64,000 nt of DNA, taken from assembly GCF_000230895.2 (NCBI RefSeq), contig NC_016604.1, positions 434,001 through 498,000 on the forward strand, written 5' to 3'. Under the pieces are notes generated by a model. It did no database searches, was not told the DNA's origin, and saw only the letters and a list, made by a program, of their open reading frames with translations. How positions within the stretch are numbered: the first letter of the stretch is position 1; the number at the start of each line of letters is the position of its first letter. Source of the stretch: Mycolicibacterium rhodesiae NBB3 (GTDB lineage: Bacteria; Actinomycetota; Actinomycetes; Mycobacteriales; Mycobacteriaceae). The position numbers were made by a program, and so were the translations under genes. This document shows, piece by piece, positions 17,333-28,956 of this stretch.

Positions 17333-18553
17333 TCATCGGTGACTGCTCCATCCGTCGGTCCATTCCGCGTGCGACAACCAGTGTGCGGCTCGAACCGCGC
17401 GTTCCCGCACATCCGCGACGTACGCCGCGTCATCCGGCGACCCACCGGCCGAGCCAAGGACGTTGACGTGGCCGATCTTGCGGCCCGGACGTTCACCCTT
17501 GCCGTACAGATGCACCTTGGCCTCCGGCAACCGCCCGAACAAATGGTGCAACCGCTCGTCCATGCTCATCTTCGGAATATCTTGAGCACCAATGACATTC
17601 GCCATGACGGTCACCGGAGCGATCGGCGACGTGTCCCCCAGCGGATAGTCGAGCACCGCACGCAGGTGCTGCTCGAACTGACTGGTGCGCGCACCGTCCA
17701 TCGTCCAGTGGCCCGAATTGTGTGGCCGCATTGCCAATTCGTTGACCAGCAGTCCACCGTCGACGGTTTCGAACAGCTCAACCGCGAGCAGTCCTACCAC
17801 GCCGAGTTCGTCGGCCAGCCGCAGCGCCAGACCTCCGGCGGCGCCCGCGAGGTCGTCATCCAGGTCGGGTGCTGGAGCGATGACCTCTACGCAGATGCCG
17901 TCGCGCTGCACGGTGTGCACCACCGGCCACGCCGCGCCCTGACCGAACGGCGAGCGGGCCACCAGCGCGGCGAGTTCGCGGCGCATCTCGACCTTCTCCT
18001 CGATGAGGACTTCGACACCCGCCGCCAGATACTCGGCGGCCGCCTCGCGCGCGTGGGCGGTGTCGCGTGCCAGCACCACCCCACGGCCGTCGTAGCCCCC
18101 GCGCGCGGCCTTGAGGACCAGCCGCGAGTCCGTACCCCCGGCGAAGTCGTCCACGTCGGACACGGACGTCACAGCCGCGAACCGCGGCACCGGCGCACCG
18201 AGCGCCTCCAGTCGGCGCCGCATCACCAACTTGTCCTGGGCGTGGATCAGCGCCGAGGGCGGCGGTGCCACGTTCACTCCCTCGGCGATCAGCTTCTCGA
18301 GCATCTCTGTCGGCACGTGCTCGTGGTCGAAGGTGAATGCGTCCGCGCCCACCGCCGCGCGCCGCAGGGCGTCGATGTCGTCGTGCGACCCGATCACCAC
18401 ATCCGGGGTCACCTGGGCCGCTGAATCGTCGGGTGTGACGGCCAACACACGCAGCGTCTGCCCCAGCGCGATCGCGGCCTGATGGGTCATCCTGGCCAGC
18501 TGTCCGCCGCCGATCATCGTCACTGTCGGGGAGGTCGTGGAATTGCGCGACAC
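17333..18553 (-). CDS. purK: N5-carboxyaminoimidazole ribonucleotide synthase (ATP-grasp)
   Basis: ATP- and bicarbonate-dependent carboxylation of AIR. The 406-residue ATP-grasp protein begins with VTMIGGGQLARMTHQAA near residue 11, followed by the ATP-binding LVLKAARGGYDGRGV region and VEVLIEEKVEMRRELA, then ELAMRPHNSGHWTMDGARTSQFEQHLRA near residue 273, which carries the metal and substrate ligands. It starts with GTG at 18553. Directly followed by purE. A large plus-strand frame (17087-18424) covers the same bases and is a GC-driven shadow. Confidence 0.95.
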   Translation of the reverse strand: MSRNSTTSPTVTMIGGGQLARMTHQAAIALGQTLRVLAVTPDDSAAQVTPDVVIGSHDDIDALRRAAVGADAFTFDHEHVPTEMLEKLIAEGVNVAPPPSALIHAQDKLVMRRRLEALGAPVPRFAAVTSVSDVDDFAGGTDSRLVLKAARGGYDGRGVVLARDTAHAREAAAEYLAAGVEVLIEEKVEMRRELAALVARSPFGQGAAWPVVHTVQRDGICVEVIAPAPDLDDDLAGAAGGLALRLADELGVVGLLAVELFETVDGGLLVNELAMRPHNSGHWTMDGARTSQFEQHLRAVLDYPLGDTSPIAPVTVMANVIGAQDIPKMSMDERLHHLFGRLPEAKVHLYGKGERPGRKIGHVNVLGSAGGSPDDAAYVADVRERAVRAAHWLSHAEWTDGWSSHR

Positions 18554-18646
18554 GTGCCTATGTTGTCACGTGGCGATCGCCGCGCCAGTGACGCCTGACC
18601 TGCTCGGGTACGCGTGAAGAGGTCGTTTTCCGTACACTGCCCTGTT

Positions 18647-19324
18647 GTGTCCTTCACCGATGCCACGATCGCGCGGCTACCACGCCCGATCCGGCCCTAC
18701 TTTGAACGGCACCACGAGCTGATCAAGTTCGCGATCGTCGGCGCCACCACCTTCGTCATCGACTCGGCGGTCTTCTTCACGCTGAAGCTCACGGTGCTGG
18801 AGCCCAAGCCTGTGACGGCGAAGATCATCGCCGGCGTCGTCGCGGTGATCGCGTCCTACATCCTCAATCGCGAATGGAGCTTCCGCGATCGCGGCGGCCG
18901 CGAACGTCACCACGAGGCGCTGATGTTCTTCGCGTTCAGCGGCGTCGGCGTGCTGCTGTCGATGGCTCCGCTGTGGTTCTCCAGCTACGTACTGATGTTG
19001 CGTGTCCCCGAGGTCAGCCTGACCGTCGAGAACATCGCCGACTTCGTCGCGGCGTACATCATCGGCAACCTGTTGCAGATGGCGTTCCGCTTCTGGGCGT
19101 TCCGGCGCTTCGTGTTCCCCGACGAGTTCGGCCGCAACCCGGACAAGGCCATCGAATCCATGCTCACCGACGGCGGCATCGCCGAGGTCATGGAAGACGT
19201 GCGCGACCCGGCTCTCCATCCCGACGCGGAAGGCAACGTGACGCCGCTACGCAGCGCGCGCCGCGCGCGCCGACTGGCTCAACTCGGCGACTCCTCTGAG
19301 CCCAGGGTGTCGAAGACTTCGTGA
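18647..19324 (+). CDS. GtrA-family membrane protein (Rv3277-like)
   Basis: A 225-residue GtrA-type protein with four predicted membrane helices (about residues 25-45, 55-75, 90-115 and 130-150). Family landmarks are FAIVGATTFVIDSAVFF, YILNREWSFRDRGG and GNLLQMAFRFWAFRRFVF. GtrA proteins assist movement of lipid-linked sugars across the membrane; Rv3277-type proteins lie beside cell-wall genes. GTG at 18647 is chosen because TACACT (18633-18638) ends 8 nt before it. The C-terminal 55 residues are soluble. It overlaps the convergent PH-domain gene by 46 bp. Confidence 0.87.
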   Translation: MSFTDATIARLPRPIRPYFERHHELIKFAIVGATTFVIDSAVFFTLKLTVLEPKPVTAKIIAGVVAVIASYILNREWSFRDRGGRERHHEALMFFAFSGVGVLLSMAPLWFSSYVLMLRVPEVSLTVENIADFVAAYIIGNLLQMAFRFWAFRRFVFPDEFGRNPDKAIESMLTDGGIAEVMEDVRDPALHPDAEGNVTPLRSARRARRLAQLGDSSEPRVSKTS

Positions 19325-19797
19325 TACAGCAGCGAGTGGACCTGTTCCACTTGCGGGATGTCCTGGAATTCCAACGGATCGTGCGACGCTGACTCGATGA
19401 TCAGCGTGCCGGTGCGCAACACGCGATCGAGCACACCGTGGCGGAATTCGACGCTGTTGATCCGCGCGAGCGGGATATCGATGCCCGAGCGGGTCAGCAA
19501 CCCGTGGCGGAACATCACCCTGCGGTCGGTGATGACGAAATGCGTTGTCCACCAGTTGAGGAACGGCCACAGCACCAGCCACACGACGATGATCAGCCAT
19601 ACGACTCCGATGACGATCATCACGATGTTGACCGCGGTCTCGTCCCAGTCGGTGGTGTTGACGTAACCAGCGCCGAACGCCGCAATCGCAGTGACCACCA
19701 ACAGGATCAGGATCGGCCCGAGCAGGCGCTTCCAATGTGGGCGGCGGTGAATGACCACGTGCTCGCCGGCGGCCAGCACTTTCTCTGGATATCCCAT
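19279..19797 (-). CDS. PH-domain membrane protein (DUF304/bPH2 type, Rv3278c-like)
   Basis: A 172-residue protein with two adjacent membrane helices (about residues 26-44 and 57-80) followed by a bacterial pleckstrin-like domain (THFVITDRRVMFRHGLLTRSGIDIPLARINSVEF). The ATG at 19797 is taken because TAGGGT on this strand (19810-19805) ends 7 nt upstream; an in-frame TTG at 19803 is less likely. It is downstream of birA on the same strand and its 3' end overlaps the convergent GtrA gene. The function is unknown; the fold suggests membrane organisation or stress roles. Confidence 0.85.
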   Translation of the reverse strand: MGYPEKVLAAGEHVVIHRRPHWKRLLGPILILLVVTAIAAFGAGYVNTTDWDETAVNIVMIVIGVVWLIIVVWLVLWPFLNWWTTHFVITDRRVMFRHGLLTRSGIDIPLARINSVEFRHGVLDRVLRTGTLIIESASHDPLEFQDIPQVEQVHSLLYHEVFDTLGSEESPS

Positions 19798-19817
19798 GGC
19801 CAAGACCCTATGGCTAG

Positions 19818-20624
19818 TCAGCCGTCCGCGGGACGCAAGTGGACGATGTCGCCCGCGGCCACCGTCACCGCCCGGCCGTCGCTGTCGATGATCAGCCTGC
19901 CCTGGTCATCGATGTCGCGCGCGCGCCCGACGATCTCGCGGTCGCCGGGCAGGATCGCACGCACTCCCATGCCGAGGGTCAGGCTGCGCGCACGGTAGTC
20001 GGCGATCAGCTTCGGGTCGGCGCCGCCGGCACGGCGCCACGCGGTGACGCGGCGACCCAGTTCGCTCAACAGCCGCACCACCACCCGCGCGCGATCCGGT
20101 GCGCTCACCCCGAGACCGGTCAGTGACGTGACACCGTCGACGCCCACCTCGTCACCGCGCAGCGATACGTTGAGGCCGATACCGACGACAACAACCCGTT
20201 GCTCCGCGGCGACCTCGGCAAGAATCCCCGCCAGCTTGCCGCCACCGGCCAGCACGTCGTTCGGCCATTTCAATCCGGCGTCGACACCGAGGTCGGTCAC
20301 CGTATCGACGATCGCCACACCCGTGGCCAACGGCAGCCATCCCCAAGCGTCCGTCGGCACGTCTGCGGTGTCGATGGCGACCGACATCGTTACCTGTGCG
20401 TACCGAGCCGCCGACCAGCCGCGGCCCTGCCTGCCACGGCCCGCGGTCTGGTGCTCCGCGATGAGCACGGCCCCCGCGATGGGGACGCCGGCGTTGGCCC
20501 GCGTGATCAGGTCGGAGTTGGTGGATCCGGTTTCGTCGACCACCTCGAGTGTTTGCCACACCGAGCCGCCGAGGATGTCGGCACGCAACGCCGCTTCGTC
20601 AAGAGGAGCCCGCTGCGCAGTCAC
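19818..20624 (-). CDS. birA: Biotin-[acetyl-CoA carboxylase] ligase
   Basis: Attaches biotin to the carrier domain of biotin enzymes, here presumably AccA3 encoded 7 kb away. The 268-residue protein shows the class I ligase core: TGSTNSDLITRA near residue 32, GRGRQGRGW near 62, KWPNDVLAGGGKLAGIL near 118, and a C-terminal SH3-like part. There is no N-terminal winged helix, so it is a monofunctional ligase and not a repressor. It starts with GTG at 20624 and is divergent from accD5 with 73 bp between, the gap that carries the acc operator candidate. Confidence 0.94.
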   Translation of the reverse strand: MTAQRAPLDEAALRADILGGSVWQTLEVVDETGSTNSDLITRANAGVPIAGAVLIAEHQTAGRGRQGRGWSAARYAQVTMSVAIDTADVPTDAWGWLPLATGVAIVDTVTDLGVDAGLKWPNDVLAGGGKLAGILAEVAAEQRVVVVGIGLNVSLRGDEVGVDGVTSLTGLGVSAPDRARVVVRLLSELGRRVTAWRRAGGADPKLIADYRARSLTLGMGVRAILPGDREIVGRARDIDDQGRLIIDSDGRAVTVAAGDIVHLRPADG

Positions 20625-20667
20625 GCGCCAAACCCTAGGTGACGCGGCGCGGCCCTGGTTAAGGAGA

Positions 20668-20689
20668 TCTTAAGGACGTTCGTTAGCAT
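20668..20689 (+). promoter_or_regulatory. accD5 promoter with operator candidate shared with accA3
   Basis: TCTTAAGGACGTTCGTTAG (20668-20686) is a partial dyad centred on CG (12 of 18 symmetric positions) and matches the accA3 upstream site at 16 of 19 bases. Its right end runs into TAGCAT (20684-20689), a -10-like hexamer ending 8 nt before the accD5 ATG. A protein bound here would block the promoter. It could also affect divergent birA. Confidence 0.6.
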
Positions 20690-20697
20690 CGACCCTC

Positions 20698-22338
20698 ATG
20701 ACGAGCGTTAGCGATCAGTCGGTCGAGCCCTCGGGCGAGCATGAAATCGACATCCACACCACCGCGGGCAAGCTGGCCGATCTGCGCAAGCGCGCCGAAG
20801 AGACGCTGCACCCGGTCGGTGAGGCGGCGGTCGAGAAGATTCACGCCAAGGGCAAGCTGACCGCCCGCGAACGCATCCTCGCGCTGCTGGACGAGGGCTC
20901 GTTCGTCGAACTGGACGCGCTGGCCCGGCACCGCAGCACGAACTTCGGGCTGCAGGACAAGCGCCCGTTCGGCGACGGTGTGGTGACCGGCTACGGCACC
21001 ATCGACGGCCGCGAGATCTGCATCTTCAGCCAGGACGTCTCGGTGTTCGGCGGCAGCCTCGGCGAGGTGTACGGCGAGAAGATCGTCAAGGTCCAGGAAC
21101 TCGCGATCAAGACGGGCCGCCCCTTGATCGGCATCAACGACGGCGCAGGCGCCCGCATCCAAGAAGGTGTGGTGTCACTCGGCCTGTACAGCAAGATCTT
21201 TCACAACAACATCATGGCTTCGGGTGTGATCCCGCAGATCTCGCTGATCATGGGCGCCGCTGCGGGCGGACATGTGTACTCCCCCGCACTCACCGACTTC
21301 GTCATCATGGTCGACCAGACCAGCCAGATGTTCATCACCGGACCCGACGTCATCAAGACGGTCACCGGCGAGGACGTCACGATGGAGGAGCTCGGCGGCG
21401 CGCACACGCACATGGCCAAGTCCGGCACCGCGCACTACGTGGCGTCCGGCGAGCAGGATGCATTCGACTACGTCCGCGAATTGCTGTCGTACCTGCCGAG
21501 CAACAACTACGCCGACCCGCCGCGTTATCCCGCCGACGTTCCGGCAGGTGCGATCGAGGACAACCTCACCGAGGAGGACCTCGAGCTCGACACGCTGATC
21601 CCTGATTCGCCGAATCAGCCGTACGACATGCACGAGGTGATCACCCGCATCCTCGACGACGACGAATTCCTCGAGGTGCAGCAGGGTTACGCGCAGAACA
21701 TCGTCGTCGGCTTCGGCCGCATCGAGGGCAGGCCGGTGGGCATCGTCGCCAACCAGCCGACCCAGTTCGCCGGCTGCCTGGACATCAACGCCTCGGAGAA
21801 GGCCGCCCGGTTCGTCCGCACCTGCGACTGCTTCAACGTCCCGATCGTCATGCTGGTCGACGTACCGGGCTTCCTCCCTGGCACCGGCCAGGAGTACAAC
21901 GGCATCATCCGCCGCGGCGCCAAGCTTCTCTACGCGTACGGGGAGGCGACGGTGGCCAAGATCACCGTGATCACCCGCAAGGCGTACGGCGGCGCGTACT
22001 GCGTCATGGGCTCCAAGGAGATGGGCGCCGACGTGAACGTGGCGTGGCCGAGCGCGCAGATCGCCGTGATGGGCGCTGCGGGCGCGGTCGGCTTCGTCTA
22101 CCGCCAGCAGCTCAACGAGGCCGCCAAGAACGGTGAGGACGTCGACGCGCTGCGGGTGCAGCTTCAGCAGGACTACGAGGACACCCTCGTCAATCCGTAC
22201 ATCGCCGCCGAGCGGGGCTACGTCGATGCCGTGATCCCGCCGTCACACACCCGCGGCTACGTCGCGACGGCGCTGCGCCTGCTCGAACGCAAGATCACGC
22301 AGGTGCCGCCGAAGAAGCACGGGAACATCCCCCTGTGA
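20698..22338 (+). CDS. accD5: Acyl-CoA carboxylase beta subunit (propionyl-CoA carboxylase)
   Basis: Carboxyltransferase of the AccA3-AccD5-AccE5 complex that makes methylmalonyl-CoA (and contributes malonyl-CoA) for branched and mycolic lipids. The 546-residue protein has the N-terminal crotonase-like half ([51 protein letters not shown]) and a C-terminal half ([59 protein letters not shown]) forming the biotin and acyl-CoA sites. The ATG at 20698 is probably leaderless (TAGCAT 8 nt upstream). It overlaps accE5 by 4 bp. Confidence 0.95.
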   Translation: MTSVSDQSVEPSGEHEIDIHTTAGKLADLRKRAEETLHPVGEAAVEKIHAKGKLTARERILALLDEGSFVELDALARHRSTNFGLQDKRPFGDGVVTGYGTIDGREICIFSQDVSVFGGSLGEVYGEKIVKVQELAIKTGRPLIGINDGAGARIQEGVVSLGLYSKIFHNNIMASGVIPQISLIMGAAAGGHVYSPALTDFVIMVDQTSQMFITGPDVIKTVTGEDVTMEELGGAHTHMAKSGTAHYVASGEQDAFDYVRELLSYLPSNNYADPPRYPADVPAGAIEDNLTEEDLELDTLIPDSPNQPYDMHEVITRILDDDEFLEVQQGYAQNIVVGFGRIEGRPVGIVANQPTQFAGCLDINASEKAARFVRTCDCFNVPIVMLVDVPGFLPGTGQEYNGIIRRGAKLLYAYGEATVAKITVITRKAYGGAYCVMGSKEMGADVNVAWPSAQIAVMGAAGAVGFVYRQQLNEAAKNGEDVDALRVQLQQDYEDTLVNPYIAAERGYVDAVIPPSHTRGYVATALRLLERKITQVPPKKHGNIPL

Positions 22339-22688
22339 ACGAGGCGAACGATTCAACTCCTGTGAGCGGCGCGAACGATCCGACTCCTGTGAGCGGCGCG
22401 AACGATTCAACTCCTGTGAGCGAGGACAGCACTGTGAGCGACGAATCCCCGACCACGACGGACGCGCCGCAGCATCACGACGCGCCCATCCAGATCGTCA
22501 AGGGCGAGCCGACTGCCGAAGAGCTCGCCGCGGTGATCGCCGTGCTCGCAGCCGCTTCGGGTACGCCTGCCGAACCGCGGGAGCAGGAAGTGAACCTCTG
22601 GGGCCATCCGGTGGACCGGCTGCGTTATTCGCCCTTCAGCTGGCAGCGGGTGACACTCATGCAACGGACGCACATGCGTCATCGATGA
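22335..22688 (+). CDS. accE5: Acyl-CoA carboxylase epsilon subunit AccE5 with N-terminal repeats
   Basis: Small subunit that binds and stimulates the AccA3-AccD5 complex. The 117-residue protein has a disordered acidic N-terminus of three 9-residue repeats (consensus ANDSTPVSG, residues 4-30) and a conserved C-terminal helix-turn region ([40 protein letters not shown]). GTG at 22335 overlaps the accD5 stop (GTGA). Each repeat contains an in-frame GTG AGC, so internal starts are possible. It overlaps maf by 4 bp (ATGA). Repeats also occur in the M. tuberculosis protein but with a different sequence. Confidence 0.92.
   Translation: MNEANDSTPVSGANDPTPVSGANDSTPVSEDSTVSDESPTTTDAPQHHDAPIQIVKGEPTAEELAAVIAVLAAASGTPAEPREQEVNLWGHPVDRLRYSPFSWQRVTLMQRTHMRHR
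22344..22424 (+). repeat. Three tandem 27-bp repeats in accE5
   Basis: Units at 22344-22370, 22371-22397 and 22398-22424 encode [18 protein letters not shown] and ANDSTPVSE. Units 1 and 3 are nearly identical; unit 2 differs at two bases. The period is a whole number of codons, so copy number can change without breaking the frame. Confidence 0.95.
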
Positions 22689-23326
22689 CGAGGTTCGTCC
22701 TCGCATCAGCGTCCTCCGGTCGCCGTAAGGTGTTGCGTCAGGCCGGGATCGATCCCCTTGTCATCGTCTCCGGCGTCGACGAGGACGCCGTGATGGCGAC
22801 GTTGGACCCGTCTGCTACTCCCGCCGTGGTGACCACCGCGCTGGCGGTCGCCAAGGCCGAGGCAGTCGTTGGGATTCTGGATTCCGATGTCGCGGCCGAT
22901 TGCGTTGTCGTCGGCTGCGATTCGATGCTGTACAACGGCGGCGAACTGCGCGGCAAACCCGCGACGGCCGACGCGGCACGGCTGGGCTGGCGTCAGATGG
23001 CAGGCACCTCGGGTGAGCTCTACACCGGTCATAGCGTGATTCGGTTGCAGGACAATGCCGTAGCGTGGCGTGCCGCCGACGCGGAAGTCACTACTGTCAG
23101 GTTCGGCAAGCCGTCGCCAGCCGATCTCGATGCCTACGTGGGCAGTGGCGAGCCGACGGCGGTGGCAGGCGGGTTCACTCTCGACGGCCTCGGCGGCTGG
23201 TTCATCGATGGCGTCGACGGCGATCCGTCCTCGGTGATCGGCATTGGCCTGCCACTGATCCGGCGACTACTCGAGGACAATGGCCTGTCGATTGCCGCAC
23301 TGTGGTCCGCGAACCACGTGGACTGA
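22685..23326 (+). CDS. maf: Maf-family nucleoside triphosphate pyrophosphatase
   Basis: House-cleaning NTP pyrophosphatase of the Maf/YhdE family, likely removing modified or excess nucleotides. The 213-residue protein opens with the substrate loop [16 protein letters not shown] near residue 5, has the catalytic [16 protein letters not shown] near 79 (Asp as the base), and the C-terminal [38 protein letters not shown] overlaps the accE5 stop (ATGA). The accD5-accE5-maf order is that of M. tuberculosis Rv3280-Rv3282. Confidence 0.93.
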   Translation: MTRFVLASASSGRRKVLRQAGIDPLVIVSGVDEDAVMATLDPSATPAVVTTALAVAKAEAVVGILDSDVAADCVVVGCDSMLYNGGELRGKPATADAARLGWRQMAGTSGELYTGHSVIRLQDNAVAWRAADAEVTTVRFGKPSPADLDAYVGSGEPTAVAGGFTLDGLGGWFIDGVDGDPSSVIGIGLPLIRRLLEDNGLSIAALWSANHVD

Positions 23327-23349
23327 TCCGCCTGGGTAGGCTCGCAGTT

Positions 23350-24233
<884 letters not shown>

Positions 24234-24237
<4 letters not shown>

Positions 24238-24644
24238 GCATGCCGGCCGCGCTGGCCGAGGTCGTGTCCGACTTCAAGGAGATGCAGGGCCAGGACAAAC
24301 TGGCGCTGTTGCTGGAGTTCGCCGGCGAATTGCCGCCGCTGCCCGCCGACCTCGAAGAGGCGGCCATGGAGCCGGTACCCGAATGCCAGTCCCCGCTGTT
24401 CCTGCACGTCGACGCCGCCGACCGGGACAACGTCCGGCTGTACTTCAGTGCGCCCGCGGAGGCTCCGACGACCCGCGGTTTCGCATCGATCCTGGCTCAG
24501 GGTCTGGACACCCAGTCCGCAGACGACATCCTCGCGGTGCCCGACGACTTCTACAGCGAGCTCGGCCTGGCAGCGTTGATCAGCCCGCTACGACTCCGCG
24601 GCATGTCGGCGATGCTGGCCCGCATCAAACGCCACCTCCGCTGA
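24234..24644 (+). CDS. SufE-like sulfur acceptor protein (Rv3284-like)
   Basis: A 136-residue SufE-family protein that would accept persulfide sulfur from a cysteine desulfurase. The conserved Cys lies in [12 protein letters not shown] near residue 49, and [14 protein letters not shown] and the C-terminal [19 protein letters not shown] are typical of the family. GTG at 24234 overlaps the sseA stop (GTGA), so both sulfur-transfer proteins are co-translated, as in M. tuberculosis. An upstream extension of the frame lies inside sseA and is ignored. Confidence 0.9.
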
Positions 24645-24647
24645 AAT

Positions 24648-25613
24648 TCATCCCCACGCGGTGCGCGGTGGGGTATCCGGCTTCGGGTAAAGCCCCGCGG
24701 TACAGAGCATTTCGTACATCACCGGCGAGATTCCCTCGGGCAGCTGGTCGAGCTGCTCGCTAGCCGGTGGCAGCAGCCGCGGCCGCTGACGGGGCTCGCT
24801 GGTGTACATCGGTTCGAACAACCGCGTCACCGCGTCACCGATCTCGTCGACCGCGAATCCGCCCGGTTGCTCGATCAGCCGCTCGGGCACCATCGGGCGG
24901 TAGAGAGCCAGCCTGCCCGAGCCCGAGATGTCGAAGACGTGGCCGTTGATCCAGCCCGCCTGTTCGCTCGCCAGGTAGGCGACGAGCGGGGCGACGTTGG
25001 CCGACGGGCCGACCAGCCGATCGGCGATGGGTCCGTGCACGTTCTCGATGCCCGCCGGGCATACGGTGTTGGCGCAGATGCCGAAGGCATCGAGTTCGAT
25101 GGTGACCGCGCGCATCAGGCCGACGATGCCCGCCTTGGCCGCGCAGTAGGGCGCCTGGTGCGAGTCGCCGATGGTGCCCTGCACCGACGAGAACCCGACG
25201 ACGCGGCCGTATCCTCGTTCCTTCATGATCGGCGCGGCGGCCTGGATGAGGCTGAAATGTCCCTTGAGGTGGCTGGTGACGACGCCGTCCCATTCCTCCT
25301 CGGTGACGTCGACCAGCGGGGTGAGCGGGATCCGGCCGGCGAGCAGGATCAGCGCGTCGACGGTGCCGAATTCGTCGACGGCCCGCTGCACGAGTGCACG
25401 TCCCGCGGCGAACGTGGCGACATCGGTCGCGTCGTACACGGCTCGGCCGCCGGCCCCGACGATCTCGTCGACCACGGCGGTGCCCTTGTCGGCGTTGACG
25501 TCGTTGACGATGACGGCGGCGCCCTGCGCCGCGCACTGCCGTGACACGTGAGCGCCGAGATTGCCTGCGCCGCCGGTGATCACGGCGACCCTGCCCTCCA
25601 GTAGAGGAGTCAC
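24648..25613 (-). CDS. Short-chain dehydrogenase/reductase paired with a cytochrome P450
   Basis: A 321-residue NAD(P)-dependent SDR. It has the dinucleotide motif VITGGAGNLGAHVSRQCA near residue 12, an LAGR strand in place of NNAG, GFSSVQGT with the active Ser and the catalytic YCAAKAG near residue 157. The C-terminal 90 residues extend beyond a classical SDR. GTG at 25613 overlaps the P450 stop (GTGA), so the two form one operon. The pair sits between sufE-like and accA3, which are adjacent in M. tuberculosis, so it is an insertion relative to that genome. The likely role is oxidation of an alcohol made by the P450; the substrate is unknown. Confidence 0.88.
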   Translation of the reverse strand: MTPLLEGRVAVITGGAGNLGAHVSRQCAAQGAAVIVNDVNADKGTAVVDEIVGAGGRAVYDATDVATFAAGRALVQRAVDEFGTVDALILLAGRIPLTPLVDVTEEEWDGVVTSHLKGHFSLIQAAAPIMKERGYGRVVGFSSVQGTIGDSHQAPYCAAKAGIVGLMRAVTIELDAFGICANTVCPAGIENVHGPIADRLVGPSANVAPLVAYLASEQAGWINGHVFDISGSGRLALYRPMVPERLIEQPGGFAVDEIGDAVTRLFEPMYTSEPRQRPRLLPPASEQLDQLPEGISPVMYEMLCTAGLYPKPDTPPRTAWG

Positions 25614-26887
25614 CGAGCCGGGGTGAACTCGATGTGCAGCTCGGTGAGCCCGCGGATCAAGAACGTCGGTTCATAGGCGAAGCGACGCGCGTCGGGAGTG
25701 CCGTGCTTGTCCTGGTCGATCGTGATCTCCTTCATTCGATCGAGCATGCGCTCCAAAGTGATCCGGCCCTCGACCCGCGCCAACGGGGCGCCCGCGCATG
25801 AGTGGATGCCGCGGCCGAACGCGATCTGCTCGCGGACGTTGCGCCGGTCGGGCCGAAACGCGTGTGGGTCCTCGAATTTGGCGGGGTCGCGGTTGGCGGC
25901 GCCGATACAGATCATGACGACGGTGCCCGCCGGAATGCGAACCCCGCCCAGCTCGGTGGTCTTGACGGTCAAGCGGAAGTCGATCTTGGTCGGGCTCTCC
26001 AGCCGCAGCGACTCCTCGATGTAGCCGCCGATCAGCCCGCGGTCGTTCCGCAGCCGCGCCTGCAGGTCCTGATCCTCGGCCAGGAAGTGCAGCTGGGCAC
26101 TGAGCAGTTTCGTGACGGTCTCCTGCCCGGCGGCGAACAGGAACGTCGCCGGGTGCACCACGTCCAGCAACTCGGGAGTGGTGTCATCGGGGTACTTCGC
26201 GCTTGCGAGTGCGGACAGCACATCGTCGCGCGGGTGGGTGCGGCGATCGGAAATGTAGGCGCTGAACTTGTTGTCCAGCCACTCCAGCGGATTGGCCGCC
26301 ACCGGCTCATGGTCGAGCGCACCCACCCGGCTGCCGGGCTCGCCCGCGCCCAACCGGAGCCGAAACTCGGCGCGGTCCTCGTCGGGGATGCCCAGTAGGT
26401 CGGCGATGGCCAGCGTCGCGAACGGCTTGGCGTACTGCGACATCACCTCACACCGGCCGTCGGCGATGAACTCGTCAAGCTGGTGGTCGACCAACTGCCA
26501 CAGGAAGTCTTCGTTCTCCTTCAGCCGTTTCGGCGTGAGCAGCTTGTTCAGCAACGATCGCGACCGGGTGTGGTCGGGCGGGTCCATCGTCACCATGTGC
26601 TCGAAGATCGGGAACAGGTGGCGGTGCGCTTCGATCTGCTCACGGATGTCGTCGCCCTGCGGTTCGAACGGCAGCGGCGGGAACGGCCCGCCGATCGAGA
26701 TACACGCCGAGAACGCGTCATGGTTCTTGAACACGGCGAGCGCCTCGTTGTAGCCGGTCACCGCGACCACGCCGTAGTGCGGTTCCTGGTAGACCGGGTT
26801 GCGCCGACGCATCTCGTCGAAGTACTCGTTCGCATCCTGCGCCAGCGCGGGATCGGTGAAGTAATCCAGAGACAGCAGGTCCGACAC
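25610..26887 (-). CDS. Cytochrome P450
   Basis: A 425-residue soluble bacterial P450. The I-helix oxygen groove is FLFAAGQETVTKLL near residue 250. The K-helix ExxR is EESLRLE near 292, and the heme loop is FGRGIHSCAGAPLARVEGR near residue 375 with the Cys thiolate. There is no membrane anchor. It starts with GTG at 26887. Upstream there is a perfect 16-bp palindrome (26913-26928), probably an operator. It is co-translated with the SDR. The CYP family and substrate cannot be assigned from sequence reading alone; redox partners are not encoded nearby. Confidence 0.92.
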   Translation of the reverse strand: MSDLLSLDYFTDPALAQDANEYFDEMRRRNPVYQEPHYGVVAVTGYNEALAVFKNHDAFSACISIGGPFPPLPFEPQGDDIREQIEAHRHLFPIFEHMVTMDPPDHTRSRSLLNKLLTPKRLKENEDFLWQLVDHQLDEFIADGRCEVMSQYAKPFATLAIADLLGIPDEDRAEFRLRLGAGEPGSRVGALDHEPVAANPLEWLDNKFSAYISDRRTHPRDDVLSALASAKYPDDTTPELLDVVHPATFLFAAGQETVTKLLSAQLHFLAEDQDLQARLRNDRGLIGGYIEESLRLESPTKIDFRLTVKTTELGGVRIPAGTVVMICIGAANRDPAKFEDPHAFRPDRRNVREQIAFGRGIHSCAGAPLARVEGRITLERMLDRMKEITIDQDKHGTPDARRFAYEPTFLIRGLTELHIEFTPAR

Positions 26888-26912
26888 CGCGCACCGACCT
26901 TCCGACGGCTAA

Positions 26913-26928
26913 TTGGGCGATCGCCCAA
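26913..26928. promoter_or_regulatory. Perfect 16-bp palindrome upstream of the P450 gene
   Basis: TTGGGCGATCGCCCAA is fully self-complementary and lies 26 bp before the P450 start codon in the divergent P450-accA3 gap. A dimeric repressor, for example of the TetR type, is the likely ligand. No regulator gene lies next to it. Confidence 0.6.
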
Positions 26929-27065
26929 ACTTTCATGCAATCGGAACCGTAGCCAAGCAGTTGCGCCCGCGTCAACACGGTTTGAACGACGCATCGACCT
27001 ACTCGCCAGTAAGGGACCGGCTCGCCGACACCTGGAGTGCGCCCCTTAAACTGCGCGGGATACAT

Positions 27066-28904
<1,839 letters not shown>

Positions 28905-28905
28905 T

Positions 28906-28948
28906 TTCGGTGCGCAGACGTTCGCGTAGCGATCGCACGCGCACCGAA
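28906..28948. repeat. 43-nt hairpin element, copy 2 (between convergent genes)
   Basis: TTCGGTGCGC (28906-28915), 23-nt loop, perfect partner arm GCGCACCGAA (28939-28948). It begins one base after the accA3 stop, as copy 1 (8796-8838) begins one base after the NUDIX stop, and it ends 8 bp before the stop of the convergent NmrA-like gene. Confidence 0.75.
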
Positions 28949-28956
28949 TTCGCCTG

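Noticed and set aside
17087..18424. 445-codon plus-strand frame across purK
   Set aside because: Antisense to purK with all ATP-grasp motifs intact on the minus strand; composition is Arg/His-rich as in GC-driven shadows.
20625..20697. BirA as the repressor binding the acc operator
   Set aside because: The BirA protein encoded here has no N-terminal winged-helix domain, so it should not bind DNA.
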